Below are positions 17,025 through 25,325 of a stretch of 45,250 nt of DNA, piece by piece. The stretch lies in NCBI GenBank assembly GCA_905234185.1, contig CAJOGC010000007.1, positions 1 to 45,250 of the forward strand, given 5' to 3'. Source of the stretch: an uncultured Alphaproteobacteria bacterium (GTDB taxonomy: Bacteria > Pseudomonadota > Alphaproteobacteria > Rs-D84). Position 1 is the first letter of the stretch; every line of letters starts with the position of its first letter. Both the position numbers and the translations under genes were made by a program. The notes under the pieces were generated by a model. That model saw only the letters and a list, made by a program, of their open reading frames with translations. It searched no databases and was not told the DNA's origin.

Positions 17025-17042
17025 GGCACCAACCATGGTGCC
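17025..17042 (-). terminator. Terminator after the 17067-17411 lipoprotein gene
   Basis: Stem GGCACCA (17025-17031) / TGGTGCC (17036-17042) with a 4-base loop. On the minus strand it is followed by TTTTATATTT. Confidence 0.65.
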
Positions 17043-17066
17043 CCTTATTTTATAATCTTTCACAAA

Positions 17067-17411
17067 TTACATTGCCGGAACAATGACATAATGTGTTGAC
17101 TTTTTGCACGCATTGCACCCGCATGATGGTGCCGGCTGTGCCGCACGCGTTAAAACCGCACGGTTTGGACGTGGCGCAATACCACCATTATCACGGGCAA
17201 ACAAGTCTGCGCAACTGGTATTACGATAAACAACCTTCTTACTCGTATCTACCTTGCTAATATCATTTGTATATCGCGACCCATATTCGCCAGAATAGAA
17301 AACACAATCTTCGCCATCTTGGACATAGCGAACACCGCCACGATAATAGTCATAAGACGCGCACCCCGCCAAAGCGGCCAACGCAACCACAGAAACCAAT
17401 ATTTTTTTCAT
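17067..17411 (-). CDS. Putative lipoprotein of unknown function
   Basis: This encodes 114 residues. The N-terminus MKKILVSVVALAALAGCASY is a lipoprotein signal with lipobox LAGC, so the mature protein starts at Cys17 and lacks an Asp at +2, favouring the outer membrane. The rest contains tyrosine-rich stretches (YDYYRGGVRYVQDGEDCVFY), a conserved-looking RNTSCADLF, and a C-terminal Cys cluster (CGCNACKK) that could bind metal or form disulfides. I do not recognise a family. An AAGGGGA ribosome-binding site precedes the start. It is followed by a terminator and stands alone on the minus strand, divergent from the aldolase gene. Confidence 0.65.
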   Translation of the reverse strand: MKKILVSVVALAALAGCASYDYYRGGVRYVQDGEDCVFYSGEYGSRYTNDISKVDTSKKVVYRNTSCADLFARDNGGIAPRPNRAVLTRAAQPAPSCGCNACKKSTHYVIVPAM

Positions 17412-17536
17412 AACAATTCCCCTTGTTAAGGTTTGTTTCTCTCTGTGCGCCCCCGATTCGTTGTTTTAATTGTTGCACAAATAAATCAACTGTCAAGCAG
17501 CCTATAAAAAATCGCCACGCACGTTCGAAAATATGC

Positions 17537-17542
17537 TATAAT
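17537..17542 (+). promoter_or_regulatory. Extended -10 promoter of the aldolase gene
   Basis: TGC directly precedes TATAAT at 17537-17542, an extended -10 element, with no good -35 box upstream. The ATG is 20 bases downstream and has an AGGGGA ribosome-binding site. Confidence 0.55.
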
Positions 17543-17562
17543 TTTCGATAAAGGGGAAAATT

Positions 17563-18507
17563 ATGAAATATTCTGATTTCGGATTGGTAAATACAAATAA
17601 AATGTTCACGAATGCAATTGCGGGGCACTATGCCGTGCCGGCATTTAATTTCTATAATATGGAAACATTGACCGCGATTTTAACGGCGACCCGCAAAATG
17701 CATAGTCCCGTTATATTGTCGGCATCAGAATCCGCGATTAAATACATGGGGGCCGATATGTTATTGGGGCTGATTACCGGCGCATGTATTGCACCGAACG
17801 AACAAATTGCCCTGCACTTGGATCATGGCCATTCGTTAGACGCGTGTATTCATGCAATTGATTTGGGATTTTCGTCGGTTATGATTGACGCGTCCCATTT
17901 GCCGTTCGACGAAAATGTAAAATTATCCTGCACGGTTGCAAAATATGCACACCGTCACAATGTTTCGGTCGAAGCGGAACTGGGAACCCTGTCTGGAATC
18001 GAAGATGAAAATACAAAATCAAACTATTCGTCATATACCAACCCGGCCGATGTCGTTGAATTCGTAAAACGCACAGGGGTCGATTCACTGGCGATTGCTA
18101 TTGGAACCAGCCACGGCGCATACAAACGGAAAAGCGACGATGAATCACTGCGATTTGATATTCTGAAACAGATTGCAAAACAATTACCCGATTTCCCACT
18201 GGTATTGCATGGTGCGTCCAGCATACCACAACAATATGTTGAAACGATAAATAAAAATGGCGGCCGGTTACGTGGTGCACGCGGAATTGACACAACACAA
18301 CTTAAACGCGCCGCTAAAACAAACATTTGCAAAATCAATGTGGACAGTGATTTAAGATTGGCATTTACCGCCGGGGTTCGCGAAACGCTAAAAACCAATC
18401 CATCTGATTTTAACCCGCGCGACTACTTGGGTGCTGCAATTAAAAATATGACCGATGTGTGTATCGACGAAATATCACATATAATGGGCAGCAAAAATAA
18501 AATATAA
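17563..18507 (+). CDS. fba: Class II fructose-bisphosphate aldolase
   Basis: This zinc aldolase interconverts fructose-1,6-bisphosphate with dihydroxyacetone phosphate and glyceraldehyde-3-phosphate in the cytoplasm. The 314-residue protein has VPAFNFYNMET at the start of the barrel, the HLDHGHSLDAC motif (catalytic Asp87, zinc His88), SVMIDASHLPFDENV, VEAELGTLSG, GTSHGAYK and VLHGASSIP (later zinc histidines), and the phosphate-binding KINVDSDLRLAFTAG. All expected positions are present. The closely related tagatose-bisphosphate aldolases (GatY/KbaY) share these motifs, so the exact sugar is not certain, but a single central-metabolism aldolase is the likelier reading. It is monocistronic, with its own extended -10 promoter. 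Confidence 0.88.
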   Translation: MKYSDFGLVNTNKMFTNAIAGHYAVPAFNFYNMETLTAILTATRKMHSPVILSASESAIKYMGADMLLGLITGACIAPNEQIALHLDHGHSLDACIHAIDLGFSSVMIDASHLPFDENVKLSCTVAKYAHRHNVSVEAELGTLSGIEDENTKSNYSSYTNPADVVEFVKRTGVDSLAIAIGTSHGAYKRKSDDESLRFDILKQIAKQLPDFPLVLHGASSIPQQYVETINKNGGRLRGARGIDTTQLKRAAKTNICKINVDSDLRLAFTAGVRETLKTNPSDFNPRDYLGAAIKNMTDVCIDEISHIMGSKNKI

Positions 18508-18523
18508 TACGCCCCCCGCCATC

Positions 18524-18808
18524 ACTACCCCGTCTTGTTCCACGACTACCCCGTCACGCTTTCGCTTTGCTACAGCGATGCCACCCCTTCGCATGGCGAA
18601 GAGGATTACTGCTCTCATAATACTTGGATATAAAGCACCGAAATAAAATTCCCCTTCATTGCATAAAGGGGTGGATTGCGAACGAATGTGAAGCAAGACG
18701 GGGTAGTTATTACGAAATCTTATCTCCACTACCCCGTCACGCTTTCGCTTTGCTACAGCGATGCCACCCCTTCGCATGGCGAGGGGGATTTTTTACTCTC
18801 ATAATACT
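18524..18808. repeat. Terminal-inverted-repeat elements: one whole unit plus partial copies
   Basis: A whole unit spans 18545-18707. It begins ACTACCCCGTC and ends with the exact complement GACGGGGTAGT (18697-18707), a perfect 11-bp terminal inverted repeat around about 140 bp. Inside are two hairpins built on CCCCTTC / GAAGGGG. A stray end lies at 18524-18534. A second unit starts at 18728, 183 bp after the first, and fades out near 18808. Short frames readable in it are not convincing genes. The same element forms the array at 44714-45250. With the terminator and hairpin that follow, this accounts for the whole 462-base gap between the aldolase gene and efp. Confidence 0.85.
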
Positions 18809-18835
18809 TGAACACAAAACACTTAACAAAAAATC

Positions 18836-18861
18836 ATGCCGGCAAATGCCGGCATTTTTTA
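18836..18861. terminator. Terminator between the aldolase gene and efp
   Basis: Stem ATGCCGGC (18836-18843) / GCCGGCAT (18848-18855), loop AAAT, followed by a T-run on plus and preceded by an A-run, so it can act in both directions. Confidence 0.8.
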
Positions 18862-18890
18862 TGCTTTTTACAAAAAAATCCTGAACGAAA

Positions 18891-18964
18891 CAGATGCGCC
18901 GTTGTTACCAAGTGAAGTGTACAAAAGGTACATGAACGCGGTAACAACAAGCAGATGCGCCGTT
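18891..18964. repeat. Nested hairpin bounded by 13-bp direct repeats, 3' of efp
   Basis: CAGATGCGCCGTT occurs at 18891-18903 and again at 18952-18964. Between them GTTGTTACC (18901-18909) pairs with GGTAACAAC (18940-18948), and inside that loop a GTAC/GTAC stem is also possible. It begins a few bases after the efp stop codon (minus strand). It may be a 3'-UTR structure or the footprint of a small inserted element. Confidence 0.6.
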
Positions 18965-18969
18965 ATAAT

Positions 18970-19539
18970 TTATTTAGCGCGTTCTACATATTCCAATGTT
19001 TCAGTATTCACAACAATCTTTTCATCTTGTTCAATAAACAAAGGAACCTGGACACGAACACCGTTGTCCAAAATTGCCGGCTTGCCACCCGACGAAGAAA
19101 CGGTTTGTCCCTTTAATGCCGGTTCTGTTTCAACAACGGTTGCGATAACCGTTTTCGGTAAAGATATAGATACCGGTTTACCCTCTACAAAATTTGCCTT
19201 GACCGTCATTTCAGGGGCCAAGAACTTCATCTGTTCACCTAAACTGTCCACCGGCATAGTGAATTGTTCATAATCCGACAGATTCATAAAGAACGCATCT
19301 GTGCCATCCGAATACAGATATTGACATTCAAAATCTTCGACCATTAATTTTTCAACGCGGTCTTCGGCGCGCCAGCGATCGCCACCCTTGTTGCCCGAAT
19401 CAATATCGCGCAAATCCGCCTGGACAAATGCGCCGCCCTTGCCCGGTTTAACCTTGGTTATCGATGTGACAGAATAACGTTTGCCATTGTGGGAAATAAC
19501 CCAACCAACACGCATGTCATTTGCAATGTAAGATGCCAT
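18970..19539 (-). CDS. efp: Translation elongation factor P
   Basis: EF-P enters stalled ribosomes at polyproline stretches and promotes peptide-bond formation. The 189-residue length is typical. The tip loop reads KVKPGKGGAF, placing a lysine at position 34, the residue modified by beta-lysylation in organisms with EpmA/EpmB; no modification gene is in the window. Other family marks are the DLRDIDSGNK segment, ERVEKL-like RVEKLMVEDF, YLYSDGTDAFFMN, and the C-terminal VQVPLFI...ETLEYVERAK. It has its own promoter 34 bases upstream, a GAGG ribosome-binding site, and stands alone between two terminators. Confidence 0.95.
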   Translation of the reverse strand: MASYIANDMRVGWVISHNGKRYSVTSITKVKPGKGGAFVQADLRDIDSGNKGGDRWRAEDRVEKLMVEDFECQYLYSDGTDAFFMNLSDYEQFTMPVDSLGEQMKFLAPEMTVKANFVEGKPVSISLPKTVIATVVETEPALKGQTVSSSGGKPAILDNGVRVQVPLFIEQDEKIVVNTETLEYVERAK

Positions 19540-19572
19540 TGTAATACCTCTTTATAATTATAAAACGCGACA

Positions 19573-19600
19573 ATTATACGCCGCCCGCCATAAAACGCAA
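19573..19600 (-). promoter_or_regulatory. efp promoter
   Basis: On the minus strand TTGCGT (19595-19600) and a perfect TATAAT (19573-19578) are separated by 16 bases, upstream of the efp start at 19539. Confidence 0.65.
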
Positions 19601-19601
19601 C

Positions 19602-19629
19602 AAAAAACGGTGCCGTGGCACCGTTTTTT
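19602..19629 (-). terminator. Terminator after dnaN
   Basis: An A-run, then stem AAACGGTGCC / GGCACCGTTT with a very short loop and a T-run. It lies just past the dnaN stop on the minus strand and abuts the efp promoter. Confidence 0.85.
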
Positions 19630-19632
19630 ATC

Positions 19633-20751
19633 CTACATCCGCATTGGCATCAACACGAACAACGAATCGGTTTTCTTGTCCGTGGATTTAATAATAGTCG
19701 GCGATAATGGATCCTGCATTTCCATTTGGAACTTTTCACCTTCGACCTGACCTGCGACATCCAGCAAGAATTTCACATTAAACACAATTGTGAACGAATT
19801 ATCACCATTGTATTCAACATCTAACTCCTGGGTTGCGGTTCCGGCATCTGGGCTGGACGCATTAATAACCAATTTATTCATAGAATATGTTAACTGAACA
19901 GATTTTGTTTTATCGACCGACGCAACCGAAACCAAATCAACCGCGTTAACAAATTGCTTTCTGTCCAAAACTGCAATCTTGTCATTGCCCTTTGGTATAA
20001 CAACGCGATAGTTCGGATATTGCGCATCAACCAATTTGCTGGTTAATGTCGCGGGACCGACAACAAAACGCGCCTTGGTATCGGACAATTCGACCATAAC
20101 ATCATCAACATTGGCATCTTCTAACAATTTAGACAATTCGCCAATCACACGACGTGGCAAAATCACGGACGGCATTTCCGCAGACCCACTTGGCGCTGCC
20201 ATCGCACACAACGCCATACGCTGGGCATCGGTTGCGACCGCGGTTAACATCTTGGACTTACCCTCTTCGGAAATGTGGAAGAAAATACCACCCAAGTGAT
20301 AACGAACATCATCGGTTGGAATCGCAAATTTTGTTTGATTAATAAGGTGCGCCAAATCACCCGTTGTCATCTGGAACTTCGTAGTAAGGTTGCTGCCCGC
20401 CATGGCTGGGAAATTTTCCGCCGGCAATGTCGGCAAACGAAACACAGCACGCCCGCTTGATACAACCAATTGATCACCAGATTGCTTGAAATTTATTTCG
20501 GCATCGTCCGGCAATTTACGAACAATGTCATAGAGCATTTGCACCGGCACCGTCGTTTTTCCGCCCAGTGTGATATCGGCGGCAACATGTTCAACCAATT
20601 CTAAATCGACATTGGTTGCAGACAACACCAAATCATCACCAACCTCTATCTTGACATTCATCAAAATAGGCAGTGTTGCGCGCTTTTCCACAATAGACTG
20701 CATATGCCCCAGCGCACGGATTAAAACCTGACGAAATACCGAAAATTCCAT
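19633..20751 (-). CDS. dnaN: DNA polymerase III beta sliding clamp
   Basis: The clamp is a ring dimer that tethers DNA polymerase III and other DNA-handling proteins to the template. The 372-residue length is standard. It begins MEFSVFRQVLIRALGHMQSI followed by KRATLPILMNVKIEV, the classic start of domain I. It continues with FRLPTLPAENFPAM and FKVLLDVA-like FNVKFLLDVAGQVEG, and ends SLFVLMPMRM, the conserved C-terminal strand of the protein-binding pocket. A GGAG ribosome-binding site precedes the ATG. The gene is not next to dnaA (32.4 kb) or recF, unlike the classic dnaA-dnaN arrangement. It has its own promoter carrying a GANTC site, and its own terminator. Confidence 0.96.
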   Translation of the reverse strand: MEFSVFRQVLIRALGHMQSIVEKRATLPILMNVKIEVGDDLVLSATNVDLELVEHVAADITLGGKTTVPVQMLYDIVRKLPDDAEINFKQSGDQLVVSSGRAVFRLPTLPAENFPAMAGSNLTTKFQMTTGDLAHLINQTKFAIPTDDVRYHLGGIFFHISEEGKSKMLTAVATDAQRMALCAMAAPSGSAEMPSVILPRRVIGELSKLLEDANVDDVMVELSDTKARFVVGPATLTSKLVDAQYPNYRVVIPKGNDKIAVLDRKQFVNAVDLVSVASVDKTKSVQLTYSMNKLVINASSPDAGTATQELDVEYNGDNSFTIVFNVKFLLDVAGQVEGEKFQMEMQDPLSPTIIKSTDKKTDSLFVLMPMRM

Positions 20752-20796
20752 TTTTTATGCTCCTGTTTATGATTCGTCTACATCTCTCTCGGGAAT

Positions 20797-20826
20797 ACTT
20801 TACCAAAAAATGCCGATTCGGTGCAA
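20797..20826 (-). promoter_or_regulatory. dnaN promoter with a GANTC site after the -35 box
   Basis: On the minus strand TTGCAC (20821-20826) and TAAAGT (20797-20802) are 18 bases apart, about 46 bases before the dnaN start. One base after the -35 box is a GAATC (20815-20819), a possible CcrM methylation site. The same TTGCAC-C-GANTC-GG layout occurs in the pilL promoter. Confidence 0.5.
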
Positions 20827-20924
20827 GCATGATTTTTACCGAACATTTATACCATAATGCGCATGTTTCGGTAATGCTGTAATAAAGATTTGTTCTGGAG
20901 ACCGACGGTATTTTCAACTATTTT

Positions 20925-21686
20925 TTATTTTTCCAAAACCTTTTCCAATTTTGCACGCAGTTTTTTTATGTCGTCATATTTTGTAAACTTGCCCCGCTCT
21001 GCAATAGAAATATCACCGCTTTCTTCGGACACAACTAATACTGTTGCATGGGAAACCTCGCTTAATCCCAATGCCGCACGATGACGCGTCCCATATTTCC
21101 AATTAAGATTATTCTGGGACAGTGGCAATATCGCCCCCGCATATGCGATACGATTGCGCGAAATGATAACCGCCCCATCATGCAGGGGTGTTTTGTTGAA
21201 AAATATAGTTAGTAATAATTCGCTTGTGATTTTTGCATCGATTTCTATGCCTTTTTTATCAATTGCACTTTCATCAATCGAACTTGGGAATACTAACAAT
21301 GCCCCGGTGTGTTTTTGGGCCATGTATTCGATTGCCGAACATATGGCATCTAATGATTCTGTATTCCGCGACACAATCACATCACTGTTATGTAAAAAAC
21401 GTCGCCATTCATCCACATTGCCCATTAATGCCAAAAATTTTCGCAGTTCGGGCTGGAATATAACAATAAGACTTATTGATAAAAAAAGCGCCATCCAGTG
21501 AAAAAATCCACCAAGCAAATCCAGATGCGCCCATGTCATGACAAAACTTGCAATCCACAACGCGGCCAAGCCCAACAGTCCACGAACCAACTTTTCCGAT
21601 GATGTATTTTTTATAAATGTTTTATAAAAAGCCCATACGGCAATTATAATTACTATAATCTGAATTAAATCAACCCAATCAAACAT
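20925..21686 (-). CDS. cdaA: CdaA-type membrane diadenylate cyclase
   Basis: This enzyme should make cyclic di-AMP from two ATP. The 253-residue protein has three N-terminal membrane helices (about 8-24, 33-55, 60-78) and a DisA_N cyclase domain. Catalytic motifs are clear: LHDGAVII with Asp-Gly-Ala at 170-172, and GTRHRAALGLSE with the ATP-binding Arg-His-Arg at 201-203. A short coiled coil (LRAKLEKVLEK) closes it. This is the CdaA/DacA layout of Firmicutes, where the gene normally sits with cdaR and glmM. Here neither is present; instead it follows the asmA-like gene by 8 bases and ends a run of pilin, rluC and asmA genes. c-di-AMP synthesis is uncommon in alphaproteobacteria. No c-di-AMP phosphodiesterase or receptor is visible in the window. 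Confidence 0.88.
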   Translation of the reverse strand: MFDWVDLIQIIVIIIAVWAFYKTFIKNTSSEKLVRGLLGLAALWIASFVMTWAHLDLLGGFFHWMALFLSISLIVIFQPELRKFLALMGNVDEWRRFLHNSDVIVSRNTESLDAICSAIEYMAQKHTGALLVFPSSIDESAIDKKGIEIDAKITSELLLTIFFNKTPLHDGAVIISRNRIAYAGAILPLSQNNLNWKYGTRHRAALGLSEVSHATVLVVSEESGDISIAERGKFTKYDDIKKLRAKLEKVLEK

Positions 21687-21694
21687 TGTATTAC

Positions 21695-23803
21695 CTATTC
21701 TTGCCCTTTGTCATTTTGATTTTCGTGAAACACCCCGTTCAGTAAATCTGACATCGGGATATGCAGCCACTCTGGGTCGCCATGTCGCAACGGCGCACCA
21801 CTTTCCATCGCGGTTTTACAAGGTTTATCATCAGCCAGCCAATTTTCCAGTAAATCACCCGCAACCAATCCCAATCCGGCCCCAGCAACAACACTAAGCC
21901 CGCCCGTAAATGGTGCCAACAATAGGCCGATTCCTGTGGCTGACGCAACCTTGCTTGCAACGGACAAGCCACTTACCCTAACATCTGGTTCCGCCAAATT
22001 ACCCGTTATTTCAACCGAATTAACCAAATTACCAGTTAATGATATTTTAAGTCCACGCACAGGTACCGTTGTCAACGCCAGTTTAATGTTTTCCCGACCT
22101 AAATCCAAACTGCCCGCAAGGCGCGCATTTATCGCATTAGTTTCCACCGCAACGCCGTTTTGCGTCTCTACAAGACCGTTTCTAAGGTTTGTATTAACCG
22201 CCACACAAGATATTTTTATCTGATCATATTTCTTTGTTGAACGAAACATATCCCGGAAATTATGGCGCAATGTCGTTAATGTATCCGTCCCATACATATA
22301 TGCAACTAAATCAGAATGTGCATATCCAATACCACTTGACTGCACCTGAACAGGCCCCGTGATGGTTTGCATTATTTCCGACAAATTATGTCCATGTGTC
22401 ATAACAAAACCATGAATGTCAACCGGCAAATCAGAGATAAAATCATTCACACCAACCTGCTCTAGGATACTGCCTATGGAAATATTTTGCGCAACTATGG
22501 CCACCTGGCCATTTATCATACCATCGTCCGCCGCATCAAAATCAGACGCAATCTTAACATCACCATCCGCAATCCCGACATTCAAATCAATTCGCCCTAT
22601 TTTATTAATATCTGTCAATTTCAGATCAATATTTCGCAGGGTCAGATTACGATAAACTTTTAACGACTTTATCTTTACACGTAAATCTAAATTTATTCGA
22701 CTTAATTCCGCGCCATACAGGGGAATATCATGGAACGCATTTAGTTCGCGTTTTGGATGCACCCAATTCCCGCCACCATAGAGATCAGGAAACAGTTTCA
22801 TCAAAGATACATCATTCGCACTTATATTTACCTTGATATCCGGCACAGTTTTATCCCAATTGTATTCGCCAGATACATCTATATTCACCCCCTGGATTGC
22901 AACCGACGATTTACGCAATGTAATTTTATCGTGTCCAAATCCACCCGATGCATTTATCATCATAGGTGGCAAATCAATCCATTCGCGTCCAATCGCAGAA
23001 CCAAACGCCGCAAAATCAGGAACATCACCCTTGATTACAAAATCGATAGGCATTTTGCTTGTGCCTTCAAGTGCTATATTTGCGATAAGCGGCGTTCCAC
23101 CAGTCGTAAACGCAACACTTACCGGATAAACTTTGCGTTCTGGATTGTATTCCGAAAAAGACACTACATACGGGAATATTTTAGTCCCGTGTTTAAGCCA
23201 CCCAGAATACTCACGCTTGCCATCATGATACATATACAATATATTGAAATCCGCAATGAAATATTTTTCCCCGACAATATCCGCACTAAGGTTATATATC
23301 TCTATTCCACCAAGGTTAACTGCCGGGAACGGGTATTTTGATGGTTCACGTGTTTCCACGACATCGGTCGAAACATCGGAACTTTCTTCTTTGGAATTAT
23401 TAACAATAGAATATTTGCCATCCTGGCTTTGTTCAATTACGATCCGTGCATCATGAACCTTTATATTCTGAATCGTTGGCCGATTCCGCAAAAGTGATAT
23501 AAGGTTTAATGTCACATCTATTTTTTTTGCATCAAAACCGTACTTTTCATGCGCCCAATCCGCATTAGGCACCCGCACATCACGCAATTCTATTTTTGGT
23601 CGCAACGAAAACACCCACGACACGGAACCGTCTATTTCAATCGGCAATCCGGTTGCATCACGCATGATATTAAGAATACTGCCACGCAGTGTTTCAAGGT
23701 TAACGCTGCTTAATGCCACAAACAACGCAACGGCCATTCCACCAATGAACAGCCCCACCAACCTTAATACAACTAAAAAAGATCTTTTTTTTCTGCGTGC
23801 CAT
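21695..23803 (-). CDS. AsmA-family envelope protein
   Basis: This is a 702-residue bitopic inner-membrane protein with a short basic cytoplasmic tail (MARRKKRSF), one membrane helix (about 10-30, VVLRLVGLFIGGMAVALFVA), and a long periplasmic beta-rich region. The AsmA N-terminal signature is visible: ATGLPIEIDGSVSWVFSLRP followed by IELRDVRVPNADWA and a strand LISLLRNRPTIQNIKVHDARI. The C-terminal part repeats beta strands (LALTTVPVRGLKISLTGNLV, then EPDVRVSGLS), ending in a glycine/alanine-rich segment (GIGLLLAPFTGGLSVVAGAG). AsmA relatives form hydrophobic grooves thought to carry lipid between membranes. It lies between rluC (13-base gap) and cdaA (8-base gap) and is surely co-transcribed with both. 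Confidence 0.82.
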   Translation of the reverse strand: MARRKKRSFLVVLRLVGLFIGGMAVALFVALSSVNLETLRGSILNIMRDATGLPIEIDGSVSWVFSLRPKIELRDVRVPNADWAHEKYGFDAKKIDVTLNLISLLRNRPTIQNIKVHDARIVIEQSQDGKYSIVNNSKEESSDVSTDVVETREPSKYPFPAVNLGGIEIYNLSADIVGEKYFIADFNILYMYHDGKREYSGWLKHGTKIFPYVVSFSEYNPERKVYPVSVAFTTGGTPLIANIALEGTSKMPIDFVIKGDVPDFAAFGSAIGREWIDLPPMMINASGGFGHDKITLRKSSVAIQGVNIDVSGEYNWDKTVPDIKVNISANDVSLMKLFPDLYGGGNWVHPKRELNAFHDIPLYGAELSRINLDLRVKIKSLKVYRNLTLRNIDLKLTDINKIGRIDLNVGIADGDVKIASDFDAADDGMINGQVAIVAQNISIGSILEQVGVNDFISDLPVDIHGFVMTHGHNLSEIMQTITGPVQVQSSGIGYAHSDLVAYMYGTDTLTTLRHNFRDMFRSTKKYDQIKISCVAVNTNLRNGLVETQNGVAVETNAINARLAGSLDLGRENIKLALTTVPVRGLKISLTGNLVNSVEITGNLAEPDVRVSGLSVASKVASATGIGLLLAPFTGGLSVVAGAGLGLVAGDLLENWLADDKPCKTAMESGAPLRHGDPEWLHIPMSDLLNGVFHENQNDKGQE

Positions 23804-23816
23804 ATGATTATAACTT

Positions 23817-24788
23817 TTATGGTAATTGTAATTCCAGCAACTTCATAACCGGTTGCATAAAATCCGGTATCCGTGCTTGAAATGCCACAATCTTATTATT
23901 TGCCGGGTGACGAAATGTCAATCGATACGCCACCAGATGTAAATTGTTTGTCGCCAACATAGTGCTTATTGCCCCCTCCATTTTTTTACCGCGCCCGTAC
24001 AAATCATCACCAACTATTGGCGCATTAAGGCAAAACGCGCTATGTACACGTAATTGATGCGTGCGACCGGTTTGTGGTCTAAATAAAACCCATGACACAC
24101 ATCCCGATGCAACACTCAAAACTTCGTATTCCGTAATGGCGCGTTGTGGACGCTGGCCGGTTCCATTATTAGTGCGAACCGGTGAATCAAAAACCTGACC
24201 TTTGATCATATAGTTATCAATGACACCATGCGCCTGTTTGACTTCGCCATTAAGCAACGCCAAATATTCTTTATGCGCAATCTTGGACTGAAACTGATTC
24301 GCCAAAGATTGGGCCGCACGTTGACTTTTTGCAACGACCAAGACACCACTTGTTTCCCGATCCAGTCGATGCACCAACGATATTTTTGCATACGGAAACA
24401 ACGCAGCCGCCATTTTATCAATGGACTTACGAATACCAGTTCCACCCTGGACCGCCAATCCGGCCGGTTTATCAAACACAACAATATCATCATCGTTATG
24501 AATGATACACTTACGTAATTGCTCTAAATCAGCCAGCGAGAATTTATTTCCACCCTCTGTCTTTTTTACATTATCGGTCACATATCCAGAAATGGTCGGC
24601 GGAATACGAATCGCATCACCGGTGCGCAAAATCTCGGTTCCACGAACACGCGATGAATTAACACGAATTTGACCACCGCGACAAAGTTTATGAAACTCGG
24701 CATTTGGCATCGATGGGAAATGCCGTCCGAACCACCGTAAAAGTCGTGTTCCATCTTCGGTTTGTGAAACTGTTTTTACTTCCGCCAT
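23817..24788 (-). CDS. rluC: RluC/RluD-family 23S rRNA pseudouridine synthase
   Basis: This enzyme isomerises specific uridines in 23S rRNA. The 323-residue protein has an N-terminal S4 RNA-binding domain (about 12-65, with LLRWFGRHFPSM and GGQIRVNSSRV) and the RluA-type catalytic domain with LVHRLDRETSGVLVVAKS (catalytic Asp143), KEYLALLNGEV, TGRTHQLRVHSA and GDDLYGRGKK. Whether it modifies the RluC sites (955/2504/2580) or the RluD sites cannot be settled here; the S4 domain and spacing favour RluC. It follows the pilin gene by 25 bases and precedes the asmA-like gene by 13, so it is part of one run ending in cdaA. Confidence 0.88.
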   Translation of the reverse strand: MAEVKTVSQTEDGTRLLRWFGRHFPSMPNAEFHKLCRGGQIRVNSSRVRGTEILRTGDAIRIPPTISGYVTDNVKKTEGGNKFSLADLEQLRKCIIHNDDDIVVFDKPAGLAVQGGTGIRKSIDKMAAALFPYAKISLVHRLDRETSGVLVVAKSQRAAQSLANQFQSKIAHKEYLALLNGEVKQAHGVIDNYMIKGQVFDSPVRTNNGTGQRPQRAITEYEVLSVASGCVSWVLFRPQTGRTHQLRVHSAFCLNAPIVGDDLYGRGKKMEGAISTMLATNNLHLVAYRLTFRHPANNKIVAFQARIPDFMQPVMKLLELQLP

Positions 24789-24813
24789 CGCGCGGTCCCC
24801 ACAAATACCTCAA

Positions 24814-25278
24814 CTAGTCCCCAAAAACAATCTGTACGAAATTACCACTGTTGCTTCTGTTGCAATCGCCAGTGGCACCGCTTTCCTTGTGATTCGATGT
24901 TATATACCCGACCGAATCGGTCCATGCCTTTGCCACAAGATATTCGCAATCAGACTGCGACAAGCCGTCTATACCAACAATAAATTGGCGCGAATTTGCG
25001 GGATTAACCGATACAGTATACGAACCACCATACGGATTCTTGTTTGACATGCCAATCGCATTAAACACATTCATGTTTTCGATATTGGAAAAGTCGTCAT
25101 ATTCGCCCAACACTTGGCGCACACTAAGCACAATCTGCGCAACATCGTCATTTGCCGTGTTATGTTTTTGCGTCCGCATAGCCGTTGAAATCATTGCAAT
25201 TGCACCAACGGTTATAACCCCCATAATGGCCAACACACCCAACATTTCAATCATAGAACGTCCAGATTCTTGTTTCAT
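24814..25278 (-). CDS. Type IVb pilin-like protein (PilS type)
   Basis: This encodes 154 residues with a very short basic leader, a prepilin cleavage site after Gly6 (SG, then RSMIEMLG), the essential Glu at mature position 5, and the hydrophobic helix MLGVLAIMGVITVGAIAMIS. The mature first residue would be Arg, which is unusual. The globular part has two cysteines that could pair (QSDCEYLVAKAW and TGDCNRSN), as in type IVb pilins such as R64 PilS and TcpA. The start at 25278 has GGGGG 5 bases upstream; an ATG four codons earlier does not. It heads the pilin-rluC-asmA-cdaA run. The likely secretin and TcpQ-like partners of the same pilus lie at 38.2-40.8 kb, so the pilus genes are scattered. 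Confidence 0.72.
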   Translation of the reverse strand: MKQESGRSMIEMLGVLAIMGVITVGAIAMISTAMRTQKHNTANDDVAQIVLSVRQVLGEYDDFSNIENMNVFNAIGMSNKNPYGGSYTVSVNPANSRQFIVGIDGLSQSDCEYLVAKAWTDSVGYITSNHKESGATGDCNRSNSGNFVQIVFGD

Positions 25279-25290
25279 TTTTACCCCCAT

Positions 25291-25318
25291 TTGATTTTTC
25301 TTTATATTATTCTATCAT
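25291..25318 (+). promoter_or_regulatory. uvrC promoter, probably giving a leaderless mRNA
   Basis: TTGATT (25291-25296) and TATCAT (25313-25318) are 16 bases apart. The uvrC ATG starts 8 bases after the -10 box, so transcription should begin at or next to the A of the ATG. No ribosome-binding site is present. Confidence 0.5.
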
Positions 25319-25325
25319 AAAGATT

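Noticed and set aside
18624..18884. Small protein reading frames inside the inverted-repeat elements (also near 44963)
   Set aside because: The peptide varies in frame and length with repeat copies, no ribosome-binding site is present, and the DNA constraint is on hairpins, not codons.
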